A stretch of DNA of 21,477 nucleotides from CAYFXE01 sp964347035 (GTDB lineage: Bacteria; Acidobacteriota; Aminicenantia; Aminicenantales; Aminicenantaceae): contig CAYFXE010000047.1 in NCBI GenBank assembly GCA_964347035.1, positions 1 through 21,477 of the forward strand, in the 5' to 3' direction. Below are positions 7,210 to 15,068 of this stretch, piece by piece. Below the pieces are notes generated by a model. It did not search any database. It worked only from the letters and a program-made list of their open reading frames with translations, and had not been told where the DNA came from. Both the position numbers and the translations under genes were made by a program. Within the stretch, counting starts at the first letter, position 1, and each line of letters starts with the position of its first letter.

Positions 7210-7662
7210 ATGAAAAAAAACAAAATCACCAAGCCTCACATCCTGCAAAAATCGGAGGAATATATCACCCACTCGGAAGAAGAGACGATCAGTCTAGCCA
7301 AAGATCTGGCCAAGGATTTTGAAGGAACTGAGGTTGTCCTCCTTGAGGGTGAATTAGGAGCAGGGAAGACTGTTTTCGCCAAAGGAATTGCGGCTGGACT
7401 GGGATTACGAGACGTTCACCAGGTTTGCAGCCCTTCCTTTATTCTCATCAATATCTATCAGGCTAGATATCCCATCTATCACATAGACCTTTATCGGCTG
7501 GGCGAAGAGAAGGAAATCTTGGATATTGGCTGGGAGGACTACCTCGGGCAGGGAGTGATCATCGTCGAGTGGGCCGAGAAGATCAAATTTCATCTTAAAG
7601 CGATTCGAGTGATACTGAAGATAGAAAATGGAGAGAAAAGAAAAATCAGAATCATCTATTAA
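7210..7662 (+). CDS. tsaE: tRNA threonylcarbamoyladenosine biosynthesis ATPase TsaE
   Basis: TsaE is the small ATPase that works with TsaB and TsaD in making t6A37 in tRNAs decoding ANN codons. The Walker A motif GELGAGKT is at residues 47-54. It is followed by CSPSFILINIY and the conserved YHIDLYRLG, then the late VEWAEK motif. At 150 residues it is the usual size. The Shine-Dalgarno is weak (AAAAGAAG just before ATG 7210). The nnr-tsaE adjacency supports the call. tsaB, which often follows, is not in this window. Confidence 0.95.
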   Translation: MKKNKITKPHILQKSEEYITHSEEETISLAKDLAKDFEGTEVVLLEGELGAGKTVFAKGIAAGLGLRDVHQVCSPSFILINIYQARYPIYHIDLYRLGEEKEILDIGWEDYLGQGVIIVEWAEKIKFHLKAIRVILKIENGEKRKIRIIY

Positions 7663-7708
7663 AGAATTTTCCTCTCTTTTTTTTCTCGGAATGAACCCTG
7701 GTTTGGGG

Positions 7709-7900
7709 TCATAAACCTGACAATTCAAGAACGTCTCTTAAGACTTTCTTCGTGGATGTCAGATAAAAAGGGCCGACGTCCAAATAATCGGCTCTCTGCT
7801 ATTCTGCCTTTAATGCTTCCTCCCCGGCGTTTAGAGAGATTCCAGTGATTTTTTCCAGAGCGAGTATTTTCCGCTGAGCTTTCCGGAACCAAGAAGAATA
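7709..7900 (-). pseudogene. Decayed thiE (thiamine phosphate synthase) fragment
   Basis: The minus strand of the 312-bp spacer between tsaE and mscS keeps one frame of a ThiE/TenI-like segment: RKILALEKITGISLNAGEEA, LKAE, then an in-frame TAG at 7799-7801, then QRADYLDVGPFYLTSTKK and a short tail ending in TGA at 7709-7711. ThiE proteins have the pattern ARKILG..KIIGIS....EEAL.A...GADY.GVGP.F.TSTK, where the GADY-GVGP-TSTK region binds phosphate. Only about 63 codons remain of the roughly 210 in a full enzyme, with no start and no C-terminal half. A stop (TGA 7901-7903) lies just upstream in frame. It is therefore a relic, not a gene. The rest of the spacer holds the mscS promoter. Confidence 0.68.
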
Positions 7901-7910
7901 TCAGAATGGA

Positions 7911-7939
7911 TTGAAATAATCGGGTGGTTTAGGTATAAA
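7911..7939 (+). promoter_or_regulatory. Sigma-70-type promoter for the MscS-family gene
   Basis: TTGAAA (7911-7916), a 17-bp spacer and TATAAA (7934-7939) match consensus at 5 of 6 positions in each box. The predicted start lies near 7946. A 14-bp direct repeat, AAATTTGAATGAGA, overlaps this region at 7937-7950 and recurs at 7967-7980 across the start codon, one period of 30 bp. Confidence 0.6.
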
Positions 7940-7974
7940 TTTGAATGAGAAATCGAGGCACAGGAGAAATTTGA

Positions 7975-9024
7975 ATGAGATTAATCAACGACATCATTCA
8001 GTTTATTTTGGGGAATGTCTACTTGAAATTTTTGTTGATACTACTTGTTACCTTTATTATTGCTTTCGTAGTCAAAATTATCATTAAGAAAATATTAAAG
8101 CCTCTGGCTCTCAAGACCAAGACCAAGATTGACGACTTGATCATCAAGAGCATATCTTCGATCATTTTTTACATCATCCTCGCAGTGGGCATTAAGATTG
8201 GCCTGGATACTTTTGAATTCAAGACACGGATTTACAATAATCTGATAGAGTCTCTGCTCATCCTGCTGATCGCCATCCTGCTCATCAGGATTATCCATAA
8301 TTTTGCAGTTCATTGGATAGAAGATTGGGCAGTCAGAACAGAATCAACAGCGGACGACAGGATGATTCCGTTGATCGAGAAGATCTTAAAGGCCATCGTC
8401 ATAATTTTGGCCATAATTTTCATTTTTAGTGCCTGGGATGTCAACATAAGTCCACTCCTGGCAACGGCAGGGATTGCCGGTTTAGCTGTCGGCCTGGCTG
8501 TGAAGGATTCCTTGGCCAACATACTTGGAGGGCTTCAGCTTGTCTTAGATAAAACTTTCAAAGTTGGCGATAAAGTTCAATTGGAATCAGGAGAGCTGGG
8601 GGTGATCCTGGATATCGGGCTCAGAACAACAAAGTTAAAAACCTACGACAACGAGGTTATTTACATACCCAACGGTAATCTGGCCAACGCGAAAGTCAAG
8701 AATTTAACAGTCCCTGATCTTTCCATTCGCGCAAATGTCAATTTCGGCGTGGAATACGGCTCGGATCCAGAAAAAGTACGGCAAGTTGTCATGGAAGCCA
8801 TCAAAGACATAGACACAGTCCTTGAAGAACCAGAGCCACTGGTTCAGTTTTTAAAAATGTCTGATTTTTCCCTGGATTTTGTGGCCAGAGCATGGGTGGC
8901 GGAATACACTCAGGCCTATTCGACTTCCGTTAAGATGACAGAGGCCATATACAACGCTCTGAACAAAGCTAAAATCGGGATTCCGTTTCCGACCAGGACT
9001 ATTTATACCAAACCCATGGATTGA
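7975..9024 (+). CDS. MscS-family mechanosensitive ion channel
   Basis: This inner-membrane channel opens under membrane tension to release solutes during osmotic downshock. The 349-residue protein has membrane helices near 17-38, 58-77, 89-108 and 136-154. The pore-lining TM3 region follows at about 158-192 with the Gly/Ala-rich family pattern ATAGIAGLAVGLAVKDSLAN and GGLQLVLDKTFKVGDKV. The cytoplasmic beta domain includes IYIPNGNLANAKVKN, and a C-terminal alpha/beta domain continues to about residue 345. It has one or two more N-terminal helices than E. coli MscS. ATG 7975 has AGGAG upstream. It may act with the putative compatible-solute genes further right, but they are not linked. Confidence 0.93.
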   Translation: MRLINDIIQFILGNVYLKFLLILLVTFIIAFVVKIIIKKILKPLALKTKTKIDDLIIKSISSIIFYIILAVGIKIGLDTFEFKTRIYNNLIESLLILLIAILLIRIIHNFAVHWIEDWAVRTESTADDRMIPLIEKILKAIVIILAIIFIFSAWDVNISPLLATAGIAGLAVGLAVKDSLANILGGLQLVLDKTFKVGDKVQLESGELGVILDIGLRTTKLKTYDNEVIYIPNGNLANAKVKNLTVPDLSIRANVNFGVEYGSDPEKVRQVVMEAIKDIDTVLEEPEPLVQFLKMSDFSLDFVARAWVAEYTQAYSTSVKMTEAIYNALNKAKIGIPFPTRTIYTKPMD

Positions 9025-9048
9025 AGAGAGGGAAGGAAAGATTATCGG

Positions 9049-9516
9049 CTATTTAATAGCGATGGCTGAAATTTCGATTTTGGCATTCCGTGCCAGCTTA
9101 GCCACTTGAACAGTAGCCCGGGTTGGAGGATCCACAGGGAACATCTTCCGGAAAACCGTGTTGAATTCGCCGAATTCTTCGAAGTCTGAAATATAAACGG
9201 TCGTCTTTACCACATGAGAGAGATCCATTCCGGCTTTTTTCAACAGGATTTCGATGTTCTTGATGATGCGTTCTGCTTGTTGGGCCATGGTTCCTTCCTG
9301 GAATTTTCTAGTCAACGGATCGACCGCCAACTGCCCCGAGATAAAAAGCGCATCCTGGATGAGGATGGCGGGACTGAAAGGGAGATCTGTTGGTTTTTCG
9401 GTTAGGAAGAGTATTTTCTTGGCTGGGTTTTTCTTCTGAGAAAGAGAATATATAGTCATGAGACAAAGAAGGGCTACGGGTACGATAAGAAAAAGCGCTA
9501 AAATCTTTCTATTCAT
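9049..9516 (-). CDS. Exported or membrane-anchored RidA-family protein
   Basis: RidA (YjgF/YER057c/UK114) proteins hydrolyse reactive enamine/imine intermediates released by PLP enzymes. I start at ATG 9516, supported by AAAGGAGG just upstream, giving 155 residues. The first 24 residues form a basic start plus a hydrophobic segment (MNRKILALFLIVPVALLCLM...), a signal peptide or anchor. The preceding Cys18 lacks a proper lipobox. The RidA fold follows: LFISGQLAVDP, AERIIKNIEILLKKAG, VVKTTVYISD and PPTRATVQVAKLARNAKIEIS. Arg133 and Glu148 have the same 15-residue spacing as the Arg105/Glu120 pair of E. coli RidA, so the active site looks intact. RidA is normally cytoplasmic, so export is unusual. 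The gene converges on mscS. Confidence 0.9.
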   Translation of the reverse strand: MNRKILALFLIVPVALLCLMTIYSLSQKKNPAKKILFLTEKPTDLPFSPAILIQDALFISGQLAVDPLTRKFQEGTMAQQAERIIKNIEILLKKAGMDLSHVVKTTVYISDFEEFGEFNTVFRKMFPVDPPTRATVQVAKLARNAKIEISAIAIK

Positions 9517-9551
9517 CTGGCCTCCTTTTATGATTGATGTTTTATGCAGGC

Positions 9552-9581
9552 AGTTTAGCAGAATCATTCAATCGTTGACAA
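9552..9581 (-). promoter_or_regulatory. Candidate promoter for the RidA-family gene
   Basis: On the minus strand TTGTCA (9581-9576), an 18-bp spacer and TAAACT (9557-9552) give a moderate sigma-70 match (5/6 and 4/6), about 35 bp upstream of the start codon. Confidence 0.4.
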
Positions 9582-9587
9582 CTGAAT

Positions 9588-9622
9588 CAGTAACGCAGTG
9601 ATTCAGTGACCCAGTGACTCAG
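9588..9622. repeat. Tandem 8-bp repeat (CAGTGAYY)
   Basis: Four imperfect units follow one another: CAGTAACG, CAGTGATT, CAGTGACC, CAGTGACT, then a partial CAG. This is a minor tandem array next to the dispersed element at 9646-9726. Confidence 0.7.
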
Positions 9623-9645
9623 GAATGCTCAGTCAGGCTTCGCTC

Positions 9646-9726
9646 GGGGTCAGGCTTCGCTATCTTGTTGGGCCCTTAACTAAATGCTTTGTCCTTCATA
9701 CATTCTTCGCGATGAAGCCTGACCCC
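9646..9726. repeat. 81-bp dispersed inverted-repeat element (copy A)
   Basis: The ends are a perfect 13-bp inverted repeat: GGGGTCAGGCTTC at 9646-9658 and GAAGCCTGACCCC at 9714-9726. Read on the minus strand it begins GGGGTCAGGCTTCATCGCGA and shares that end almost base for base with the copy at 21303-21381. A second partial left end (GTCAGGCTTCGCT, 9632-9644) precedes it with a 17-bp period. It carries no ORF and looks like a REP/MITE-type non-autonomous element lying between ridA and apt. Confidence 0.8.
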
Positions 9727-9757
9727 AGCTTACGGAGTCTCGGAATAACTGTTTATA

Positions 9758-9786
9758 TTGACAAGGTTTTTTTTTTATTCTTAAAT
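9758..9786 (+). promoter_or_regulatory. Sigma-70-type promoter for apt
   Basis: TTGACA (9758-9763), a 17-bp T-rich spacer (9764-9780) and TTAAAT (9781-9786). The -35 is perfect and the -10 matches 4 of 6. The predicted start near 9793 is about 23 bp before the apt ATG. Confidence 0.6.
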
Positions 9787-9815
9787 TAGAGCAGTCCATT
9801 GAAGAGGTTGTCACG

Positions 9816-10352
9816 ATGATCACTCGTGTCAAGGAAAAAATCTGTGAAGTCAAGGATTTCCCAAAGCCCGGTATAGGTTTCAAGGACATCACGCCTCTCA
9901 TAGAGGATTCCGATTGTTTTAACTATGTGATCGACCAGCTCGCCACATGGGGAGAAAAGAAAAAACCAGAAATCATTGCAGGAATCGAGTCGAGGGGTTT
10001 TCTGTTCGCTGCTCCCGTCGCCCATCAACTCAAACTGGGAGTGGCCGTTATCCGCAAGAAAGGTAAACTGCCTCGCAAGACGGTCACTGTCAGAGCCCCG
10101 AATGAGTATGCCCTGGAGTATTTTGAGATGCACACAGACAGCATTCACCCCTCTCAAAGGGTGCTCATCGTCGATGACCTGATCGCTACCGGTTCCTCCT
10201 CGATTAGTGCCATCGATCTGGTGAAAAAATTGGGGGGTCAGGTTGTTGGCTTTGCCTCTGTGGTTGAGCTTGTTTTCTTGAAGGGACTGGAATCCATACA
10301 GAAAGCACATCCAGACGTAGACATTCTCTCTCTGATCCAGTTTAAGAAATAG
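9816..10352 (+). CDS. apt: Adenine phosphoribosyltransferase
   Basis: This enzyme converts adenine and PRPP to AMP plus pyrophosphate, the purine-salvage step. The 178-residue protein has the family N-terminus VKDFPKPGIGFKDITPLIED, the segment AGIESRGFLFAAPVA, the flexible-loop region IRKKGKLPRKT and the PRPP-binding motif VLIVDDLIATGSS (116-128). ATG 9816 follows a modest SD (GAGG) and a good promoter. An AzgA-type purine permease gene begins only 5 bp after its stop, so uptake and phosphoribosylation of adenine are probably co-expressed. Confidence 0.97.
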   Translation: MITRVKEKICEVKDFPKPGIGFKDITPLIEDSDCFNYVIDQLATWGEKKKPEIIAGIESRGFLFAAPVAHQLKLGVAVIRKKGKLPRKTVTVRAPNEYALEYFEMHTDSIHPSQRVLIVDDLIATGSSSISAIDLVKKLGGQVVGFASVVELVFLKGLESIQKAHPDVDILSLIQFKK

Positions 10353-10357
10353 AATAA

Positions 10358-11692
10358 TTGAAAAAAATGATGAGGTTCATCAACCGTATCTTCAAGCTCG
10401 AGGAACATAAGACATCATTCCGCGTAGAGATGGTGGGCGGAATCACCACCTTCATGACCATGTCCTACGTCATCTTCGTCCATCCAGCGATCCTGGCTGA
10501 GGCGGGGATGGATAGGGGGGCAGTCATGTTTGCTACCTGCATTTCTGCCGCCCTGGCCACCCTTCTTATGGGGCTCTATGCCAATTACCCGATCGCTCTG
10601 GCGCCGGCCATGGCCCACAACGTGTATTTTGCCGTCATCGTATGTGGAACAATGGGCTATTCCTGGCAGGTGGCTTTGGGAGCCGTGTTCATCTCAGGTA
10701 TGATATTCATCATTCTTTCCGTTTTCGGAGTCTGGGAAAGTCTCGTGGCTTCTGTTCCCGATTCATTGAAACACGCCATCGCGGTCGGAATCGGGCTGTT
10801 CATCGCCCTCCTTGGATTGGAATACGGGGGTCTGGTTGTTGATGCTCCAGGTGTTTATCTCGGCCTCGGTGATTTAACGAGTAAACCCGTCGTCTTGGTC
10901 CTGTTCGGGGTGGTCCTGATTTCTGTCCTGATGGCCTTAAGAGTCCATGGAGCTATCCTGATCGGTATTCTGGCGACCGCGCTGCTGGGAGTTCCACTCG
11001 GTGTCGTTAAATACCATGGCATCATCGCTCCTCCTCCAAGTGTCACACCGACGCTTTTCCAACTGGACATCTTAGGCGCCCTTAACACTGGTTTAATCAC
11101 GGTGGTCTTTGTCTTCTTCTTCCTCGATCTCTTCGACACCATGGGGACCTTGATCGGGGTAAGCGCCCCAGCCGGATTTTTAAGGAAGGGGAAACTCCCG
11201 CGGGCGAACAAAGCCATGTTCTCCGATGCCATCGGCACTGTTGGTGGATCACTCTTGGGAACATCCACTGTTACCAGTTACATCGAAAGTGCAACAGGTA
11301 TTTCTCAAGGAGCCAGGACAGGACTGGCCAACATCTTTACAGCAGTCCTTTTCTTGGTGGCTCTTTTTTTCAGCCCCCTAGCTGCCATGATCGGCGGCGA
11401 GTATATCCATAACGGACTGGCTCTCAAGCCTGTTGTTGCTCCACCGCTCATCATCGTCGGCTACCTGATGATGAAGTGTGTGACACTCATCAATTGGGAG
11501 GATTTGGCTGAGGCTATCCCGGCTTTTCTGACGATTGCCATCATCCCCTTGACCTTAAGTATCACCGAGGGGATTGCTTTCGGATTTATTTCTTACTCAC
11601 TCTTGAAGCTTGTAACAGGAAAAGGTAAAAAGGTAAACTGGCTGATCTACCTTTTTTCTGTCCTTTTTATCATTCGTTATCTGGTTCAATAA
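10358..11692 (+). CDS. AzgA-type purine (adenine/guanine/hypoxanthine) permease
   Basis: This is a polytopic inner-membrane proton symporter of the NCS2/AzgA group (E. coli AdeP/GhxP, Bacillus PbuG relatives). The N-terminus has the typical KTSFRVEMVGGITTFMTMSY and VHPAILAEAGMDRGAVMFAT. The first half-helix region reads ALAPAMAHNVYF where many members have ALAPGMGLNAYF. Later motifs are FFLDLFDTMGTLIGV and GTSTVTSYIESATGISQGAR, which line the substrate site in relatives. With apt 5 bp upstream, adenine is the likeliest substrate. The start is uncertain: TTG 10358, ATG 10367 and ATG 10370 are all in frame and none has a strong SD. Length is 444 residues from the TTG. Confidence 0.93.
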   Translation: MKKMMRFINRIFKLEEHKTSFRVEMVGGITTFMTMSYVIFVHPAILAEAGMDRGAVMFATCISAALATLLMGLYANYPIALAPAMAHNVYFAVIVCGTMGYSWQVALGAVFISGMIFIILSVFGVWESLVASVPDSLKHAIAVGIGLFIALLGLEYGGLVVDAPGVYLGLGDLTSKPVVLVLFGVVLISVLMALRVHGAILIGILATALLGVPLGVVKYHGIIAPPPSVTPTLFQLDILGALNTGLITVVFVFFFLDLFDTMGTLIGVSAPAGFLRKGKLPRANKAMFSDAIGTVGGSLLGTSTVTSYIESATGISQGARTGLANIFTAVLFLVALFFSPLAAMIGGEYIHNGLALKPVVAPPLIIVGYLMMKCVTLINWEDLAEAIPAFLTIAIIPLTLSITEGIAFGFISYSLLKLVTGKGKKVNWLIYLFSVLFIIRYLVQ

Positions 11693-11718
11693 TAACTGTG
11701 TCCTGGCATCTATCATCC

Positions 11719-11744
11719 TTCGCACTGAGTCTGAGGAGTGCGAA
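11719..11744. other. Stem-loop between the purine permease and GH3 genes
   Basis: TTCGCACT (11719-11726) and AGTGCGAA (11737-11744) form a perfect 8-bp stem around a 10-nt loop. Flanking GGCATCT and AGATGTC can extend it imperfectly. No U-tract follows, so a rho-independent terminator is not supported. It may protect the upstream mRNA end. Confidence 0.45.
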
Positions 11745-11803
11745 TCCTGACAGATGTCGAGAGGATTGAGAAAGCGATAATTTATATTCATAAGGATGAG
11801 GAA

Positions 11804-13576
11804 ATGAAATCAATTAGACATAACTCCACTACGTTCATTCTTTTCATTTTCATTTTGATGCTGATTGGGGCATCCTATTGTCGGAAAGCTGCCGACGAAC
11901 CTCGATTGGCTTTTGGCCCCTCGGAAACCAGATGGGTGAAAAAAGTCCTGTCGAAGATGTCTTTGGCGGAGAAGGTCGGTCAACTGATAGCCATTCCATA
12001 CACAGGAAGCTTTTTTAACAGGGACAGCGAGGAGATGGAGAGACTGGAACATCTCATCGTGAACAGGAAAGTCGGGGGAATGATCCTCTACGGAGGAGAT
12101 GTTTATGAAACGGCATTCTTAACAAATGTTTGTCAAAGATGGGCTGAGATTCCTCTGTTGATCGCATCGGATTTAGAGCGGGGCCTCGGCAACCAGATCC
12201 AGGGGACGACTCAATTTCCGCCTTTGATGGCTTTGGGAGCGATAGGGTCTGAGGACCATATCTACCGTATAGGTCAAATCACAGCCCGGGAGGCCAGAGC
12301 CATCGGCATCCATCTGACTTATGCACCGGTGGTTGATGTCAACATCAACCCGGAGAATCCGATTATCAACGTCCGGTCCTTCGGAGAGGATCCTGAATAC
12401 GTCAGTCGCTTGGCTGCCCCCTTCATCAGGGGGTGTCAGGACCACGGATTGCTGACGACGGCTAAGCATTTTCCGGGGCATGGAGATACAGATTTAGATT
12501 CCCATCTCGAGCTTCCATCGGTCACCGGAGACCTCGAGCGACTTCAGAGAGTCGAACTCTATCCTTTCCGGAAGGCGATCGAAGCTGGCGTTTCGGTCAT
12601 CATGACAGCTCATATTGTTTTTCCTGCCCTCGATTCCACTCCCGATCTCCCGGCCACTCTTTCTCCAAACATCGTCACCAAACTTCTCCGGAAGGAACTA
12701 GGTTTTGAGGGATTGATTGTCACCGATGCCATGACCATGGACGGCATCACGAAGCTTTATGCTCCTGAAGAAGCGGCGGTTAAAGCTCTCCAGGCCGGAG
12801 TGGACATGATCCTTAAAACACCTGCCGAAGAGGAAGTCATCGAGGCTCTCATCCAGGCCGTGCAACGAGGAGAGATTCCAGAAGAAAAGATAGATGCCTC
12901 AGTCAGGAGAATTCTGGAAGCCAAAGCGAGGCTCGGCCTCCACAAAAAAAGGCTGGTGGATATCGAAGTCCTGGATGAAATCTTAGCTTCCGAGTCTCAT
13001 ATGCGACTGGCAGAACAGATGTTCGAGAACGCCATCACTTTGGTAAAAAACGATGATCAAGTTCTTCCCCTGAACGATCCTGAAAAGAAGATAGCTGTCT
13101 TCTCCTTGAGCAGCGATCCAGGAGGGTATTATACTGGTAGAACTTTTATTCAGGAGGTAGAGGAAAGATCCTCTGACCTCATCTCGTTTTATGCTGAAGC
13201 CTTCACAGGAGAAGAGTTTCTTCGCCAAGGAATGGAGCAGGCCAAGGATGCTGATATCATCGTCTTCACTCTTTTCTCTGCCCGTCAGGCCCGGAAGGGA
13301 AGCGTTGATCTCAGCCTGAACCATATTCAGATGGTTCAAGAAGCTTCAAAAGGTGATGCCCCGGTCGTGGTTATATCTTTCGGCAGCCCCTATTTCTTGA
13401 AACATTTTCCTCAAGTTGATGTTTATGTGTGTGTTTACAGGTGGACGCAGGAAGCACAAATCGCAGCAGTGAAGGCTCTTTTTGGAGATATAGAGATTAT
13501 GGGGCGATTACCGGTTTCTCTCCCGGGTCTGTATCCACTCGGACATGGCTTAAACTTGCTCAAAAAGGATGACTGA
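11804..13576 (+). CDS. Exported glycoside hydrolase family 3 protein, NagZ-like beta-N-acetylhexosaminidase
   Basis: GH3 N-acetylglucosaminidases release terminal beta-N-acetylhexosamine, for example from peptidoglycan or chitin fragments. I start at ATG 11804, with AAGGATGAGG just upstream, giving 590 residues. Residues 1-26 are a signal peptide ending ...IGASYC. Cys26 suggests a lipoprotein, although Tyr at -1 is not a standard lipobox. The catalytic domain (about 40-380) has ASDLERG, RSFGEDP, KHFPGHGDTDLDSHLELP (221-238) with Asp232/His234 as the NagZ-type acid/base dyad, and nucleophile Asp308 in LIVTDAMTMDGI. A C-terminal GH3_C-like domain begins near ENAITLVKNDDQVLPLN. Classical cytoplasmic NagZ lacks that domain. 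It appears monocistronic. Confidence 0.92.
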   Translation: MKSIRHNSTTFILFIFILMLIGASYCRKAADEPRLAFGPSETRWVKKVLSKMSLAEKVGQLIAIPYTGSFFNRDSEEMERLEHLIVNRKVGGMILYGGDVYETAFLTNVCQRWAEIPLLIASDLERGLGNQIQGTTQFPPLMALGAIGSEDHIYRIGQITAREARAIGIHLTYAPVVDVNINPENPIINVRSFGEDPEYVSRLAAPFIRGCQDHGLLTTAKHFPGHGDTDLDSHLELPSVTGDLERLQRVELYPFRKAIEAGVSVIMTAHIVFPALDSTPDLPATLSPNIVTKLLRKELGFEGLIVTDAMTMDGITKLYAPEEAAVKALQAGVDMILKTPAEEEVIEALIQAVQRGEIPEEKIDASVRRILEAKARLGLHKKRLVDIEVLDEILASESHMRLAEQMFENAITLVKNDDQVLPLNDPEKKIAVFSLSSDPGGYYTGRTFIQEVEERSSDLISFYAEAFTGEEFLRQGMEQAKDADIIVFTLFSARQARKGSVDLSLNHIQMVQEASKGDAPVVVISFGSPYFLKHFPQVDVYVCVYRWTQEAQIAAVKALFGDIEIMGRLPVSLPGLYPLGHGLNLLKKDD

Positions 13577-13700
13577 AAAGGGAAATGGATAACAAATGAT
13601 GATGTTTCTCAATCACTTATGGAAGCATCTCAAAAACCATTATCCATACTTCATTTGTTCTCGTGTCATGGAATTGGAGATGTTTACATCACTGTTACAG

Positions 13701-13717
13701 AGAGATAAATGATCTCT
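13701..13717. promoter_or_regulatory. Palindrome just upstream of the rdhA ribosome binding site
   Basis: AGAGAT-AAATG-ATCTCT is a perfect 6-bp inverted repeat ending immediately before the Shine-Dalgarno GGAGG and ATG 13728. It could be an operator or a leader hairpin controlling rdhA translation. Function is not shown by the sequence. Confidence 0.3.
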
Positions 13718-13727
13718 GGAGGTAAAG

Positions 13728-15065
13728 ATGAACCGTAGAGATTTTTTCAAGTTAGGAATGGGGGTTGCTGTCGGCGGAACACTTGTCTCAGATGTAGAAA
13801 AACCAGCCTCTTCCTCAATAGCCAAAGGTCATGGCCATCCATGGTGGGTTAAAACGATAAATAAAACGAAACTCGATATTGATGACAGTGTGTACTCATG
13901 TTTTGAGGCTAAAAAGAATGTCTTTGGTTCTTTCGTCGCGTACTATGGATCAGAGAATGCGAGAGCGCTGCGAAAAAGAAGCCAGGAAAAGTGGCAAAAG
14001 TACTTCCAGGAAAAGCGCCCCGGATACAGGCTTGAAGACCGAGCCTTGGCTGATGCGGCCTGGGTCATCTCCAGATTAGGAGGTCTTAATAGAGGTACCC
14101 GGTCCTGGATCAGCAAGTTTGCGATACCACCAGAGAGGCGTGAGGTCGAGCGGTATCAGGCGAGTCCGGAAGAAGCGGCTCGATTGGTGAAAGCGGCAGC
14201 CCGCTATTTTGGGGCAGCCAAAACAGGAATCACGGTTCTAGACCGCAGGCACATCAATGCGGTCGAAAGAGACAAAAGGATTGTCTTCGAGGTGGTGGAT
14301 GAACCTTATGGAGATGACGAGAAACTTGTGATCCCGGATAAATGCCGGTTCGCCATTGCCATGGCTGTTCAGATGTCTCTCGATAATATTCAATGCTCCC
14401 CCACGGCCGTAAGCAGCGCAGGCTCATCCATGGGGTACAGCCGGTGTGAGTTCCTGGTGGCCGGGTTAGCAGAATTCTTAAGAGGTTTGGGTTATGTCGC
14501 CATTCCCAGCGTGAATGACCTGGGTTCGAGTGTGGCCATCGCCTACGATGCCGGAGTGGGAGAGATGGCCAGGACGAACCGCCTGATCACTCCCGAATAC
14601 GGCCCCACGGTGCGCCTCTGTAAAGTTATCACCGACCTGCCGCTGGCTACCGACAAACCCGTCGACTTTGGCCTCCTCGAATTCTGTAAGGTCTGCAAGC
14701 GCTGTGCCGAGGCTTGTCCTTCTGGGTGCCTCTCGTTTGATGATGAGCCGAGTTTTGAAGTGAGAGGCGAATGGAATAATCCTGGTCATCAAACCTGGTT
14801 CGAGGATGCGCCCCAATGTCTGGCCTATTGGCAGGAATCCACCTCTGGGTGCAGCACATGTATTGCTGTTTGTCCCTGGGCGAAAAAGGATAAAACTCTT
14901 ATCCATGAGATTGTCAAGGCCTCGAGTGCTAAAATCCCTGTGCTTGATGGTCTGTTTACCTATATGGACAGCGCCTTTGGGTACGGTAGACAGAAGAGTG
15001 CAGAGAGGTGGTGGCATCTGGACCTTCCTGAATACGGCATCGACACAACCCAGGGAAAAGGATAG
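13728..15065 (+). CDS. rdhA: Reductive-dehalogenase-like protein (RdhA family), Tat-exported, corrinoid/iron-sulfur
   Basis: RdhA enzymes use cobalamin and two [4Fe-4S] clusters to reductively remove halogens, usually on the outer face of the cytoplasmic membrane. A twin-arginine signal (MNRRDFFKLGMGVAVGG) starts the 445-residue protein. The central corrinoid region has MGYSRCEFLVAGLAEFLRGL (Tyr237 a candidate catalytic Tyr), VGEMARTNRLITPEYGP and VRLCKVITDLPL, all typical of RdhA. The first cluster motif is Cys320-x2-Cys323-x2-Cys326-x3-Cys330-Pro. The second is Cys375-x2-Cys378-x3-Cys382-Pro-Trp with Cys364 a likely extra ligand. The epoxyqueuosine reductase QueG shares the core but is cytoplasmic, so the Tat signal favours RdhA. 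The SD is GGAGG. A small membrane gene follows at 4 bp. Substrate is unknown. Confidence 0.87.
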   Translation: MNRRDFFKLGMGVAVGGTLVSDVEKPASSSIAKGHGHPWWVKTINKTKLDIDDSVYSCFEAKKNVFGSFVAYYGSENARALRKRSQEKWQKYFQEKRPGYRLEDRALADAAWVISRLGGLNRGTRSWISKFAIPPERREVERYQASPEEAARLVKAAARYFGAAKTGITVLDRRHINAVERDKRIVFEVVDEPYGDDEKLVIPDKCRFAIAMAVQMSLDNIQCSPTAVSSAGSSMGYSRCEFLVAGLAEFLRGLGYVAIPSVNDLGSSVAIAYDAGVGEMARTNRLITPEYGPTVRLCKVITDLPLATDKPVDFGLLEFCKVCKRCAEACPSGCLSFDDEPSFEVRGEWNNPGHQTWFEDAPQCLAYWQESTSGCSTCIAVCPWAKKDKTLIHEIVKASSAKIPVLDGLFTYMDSAFGYGRQKSAERWWHLDLPEYGIDTTQGKG

Positions 15066-15068
15066 AAC

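Noticed and set aside
9517..9567. Longer start for the RidA-family protein at 9567
   Set aside because: The strong AAAGGAGG is positioned for ATG 9516, and the extension would be translated from the SD itself.
9588..9622. CRISPR-like or functional tandem array
   Set aside because: Units are only 8 bp with no spacers. It is a simple tandem repeat.
11738..11803. Upstream start for the GH3 gene at 11738
   Set aside because: The extra 22 residues precede a standard signal peptide, and the start overlaps a stem-loop. ATG 11804 has the better SD.
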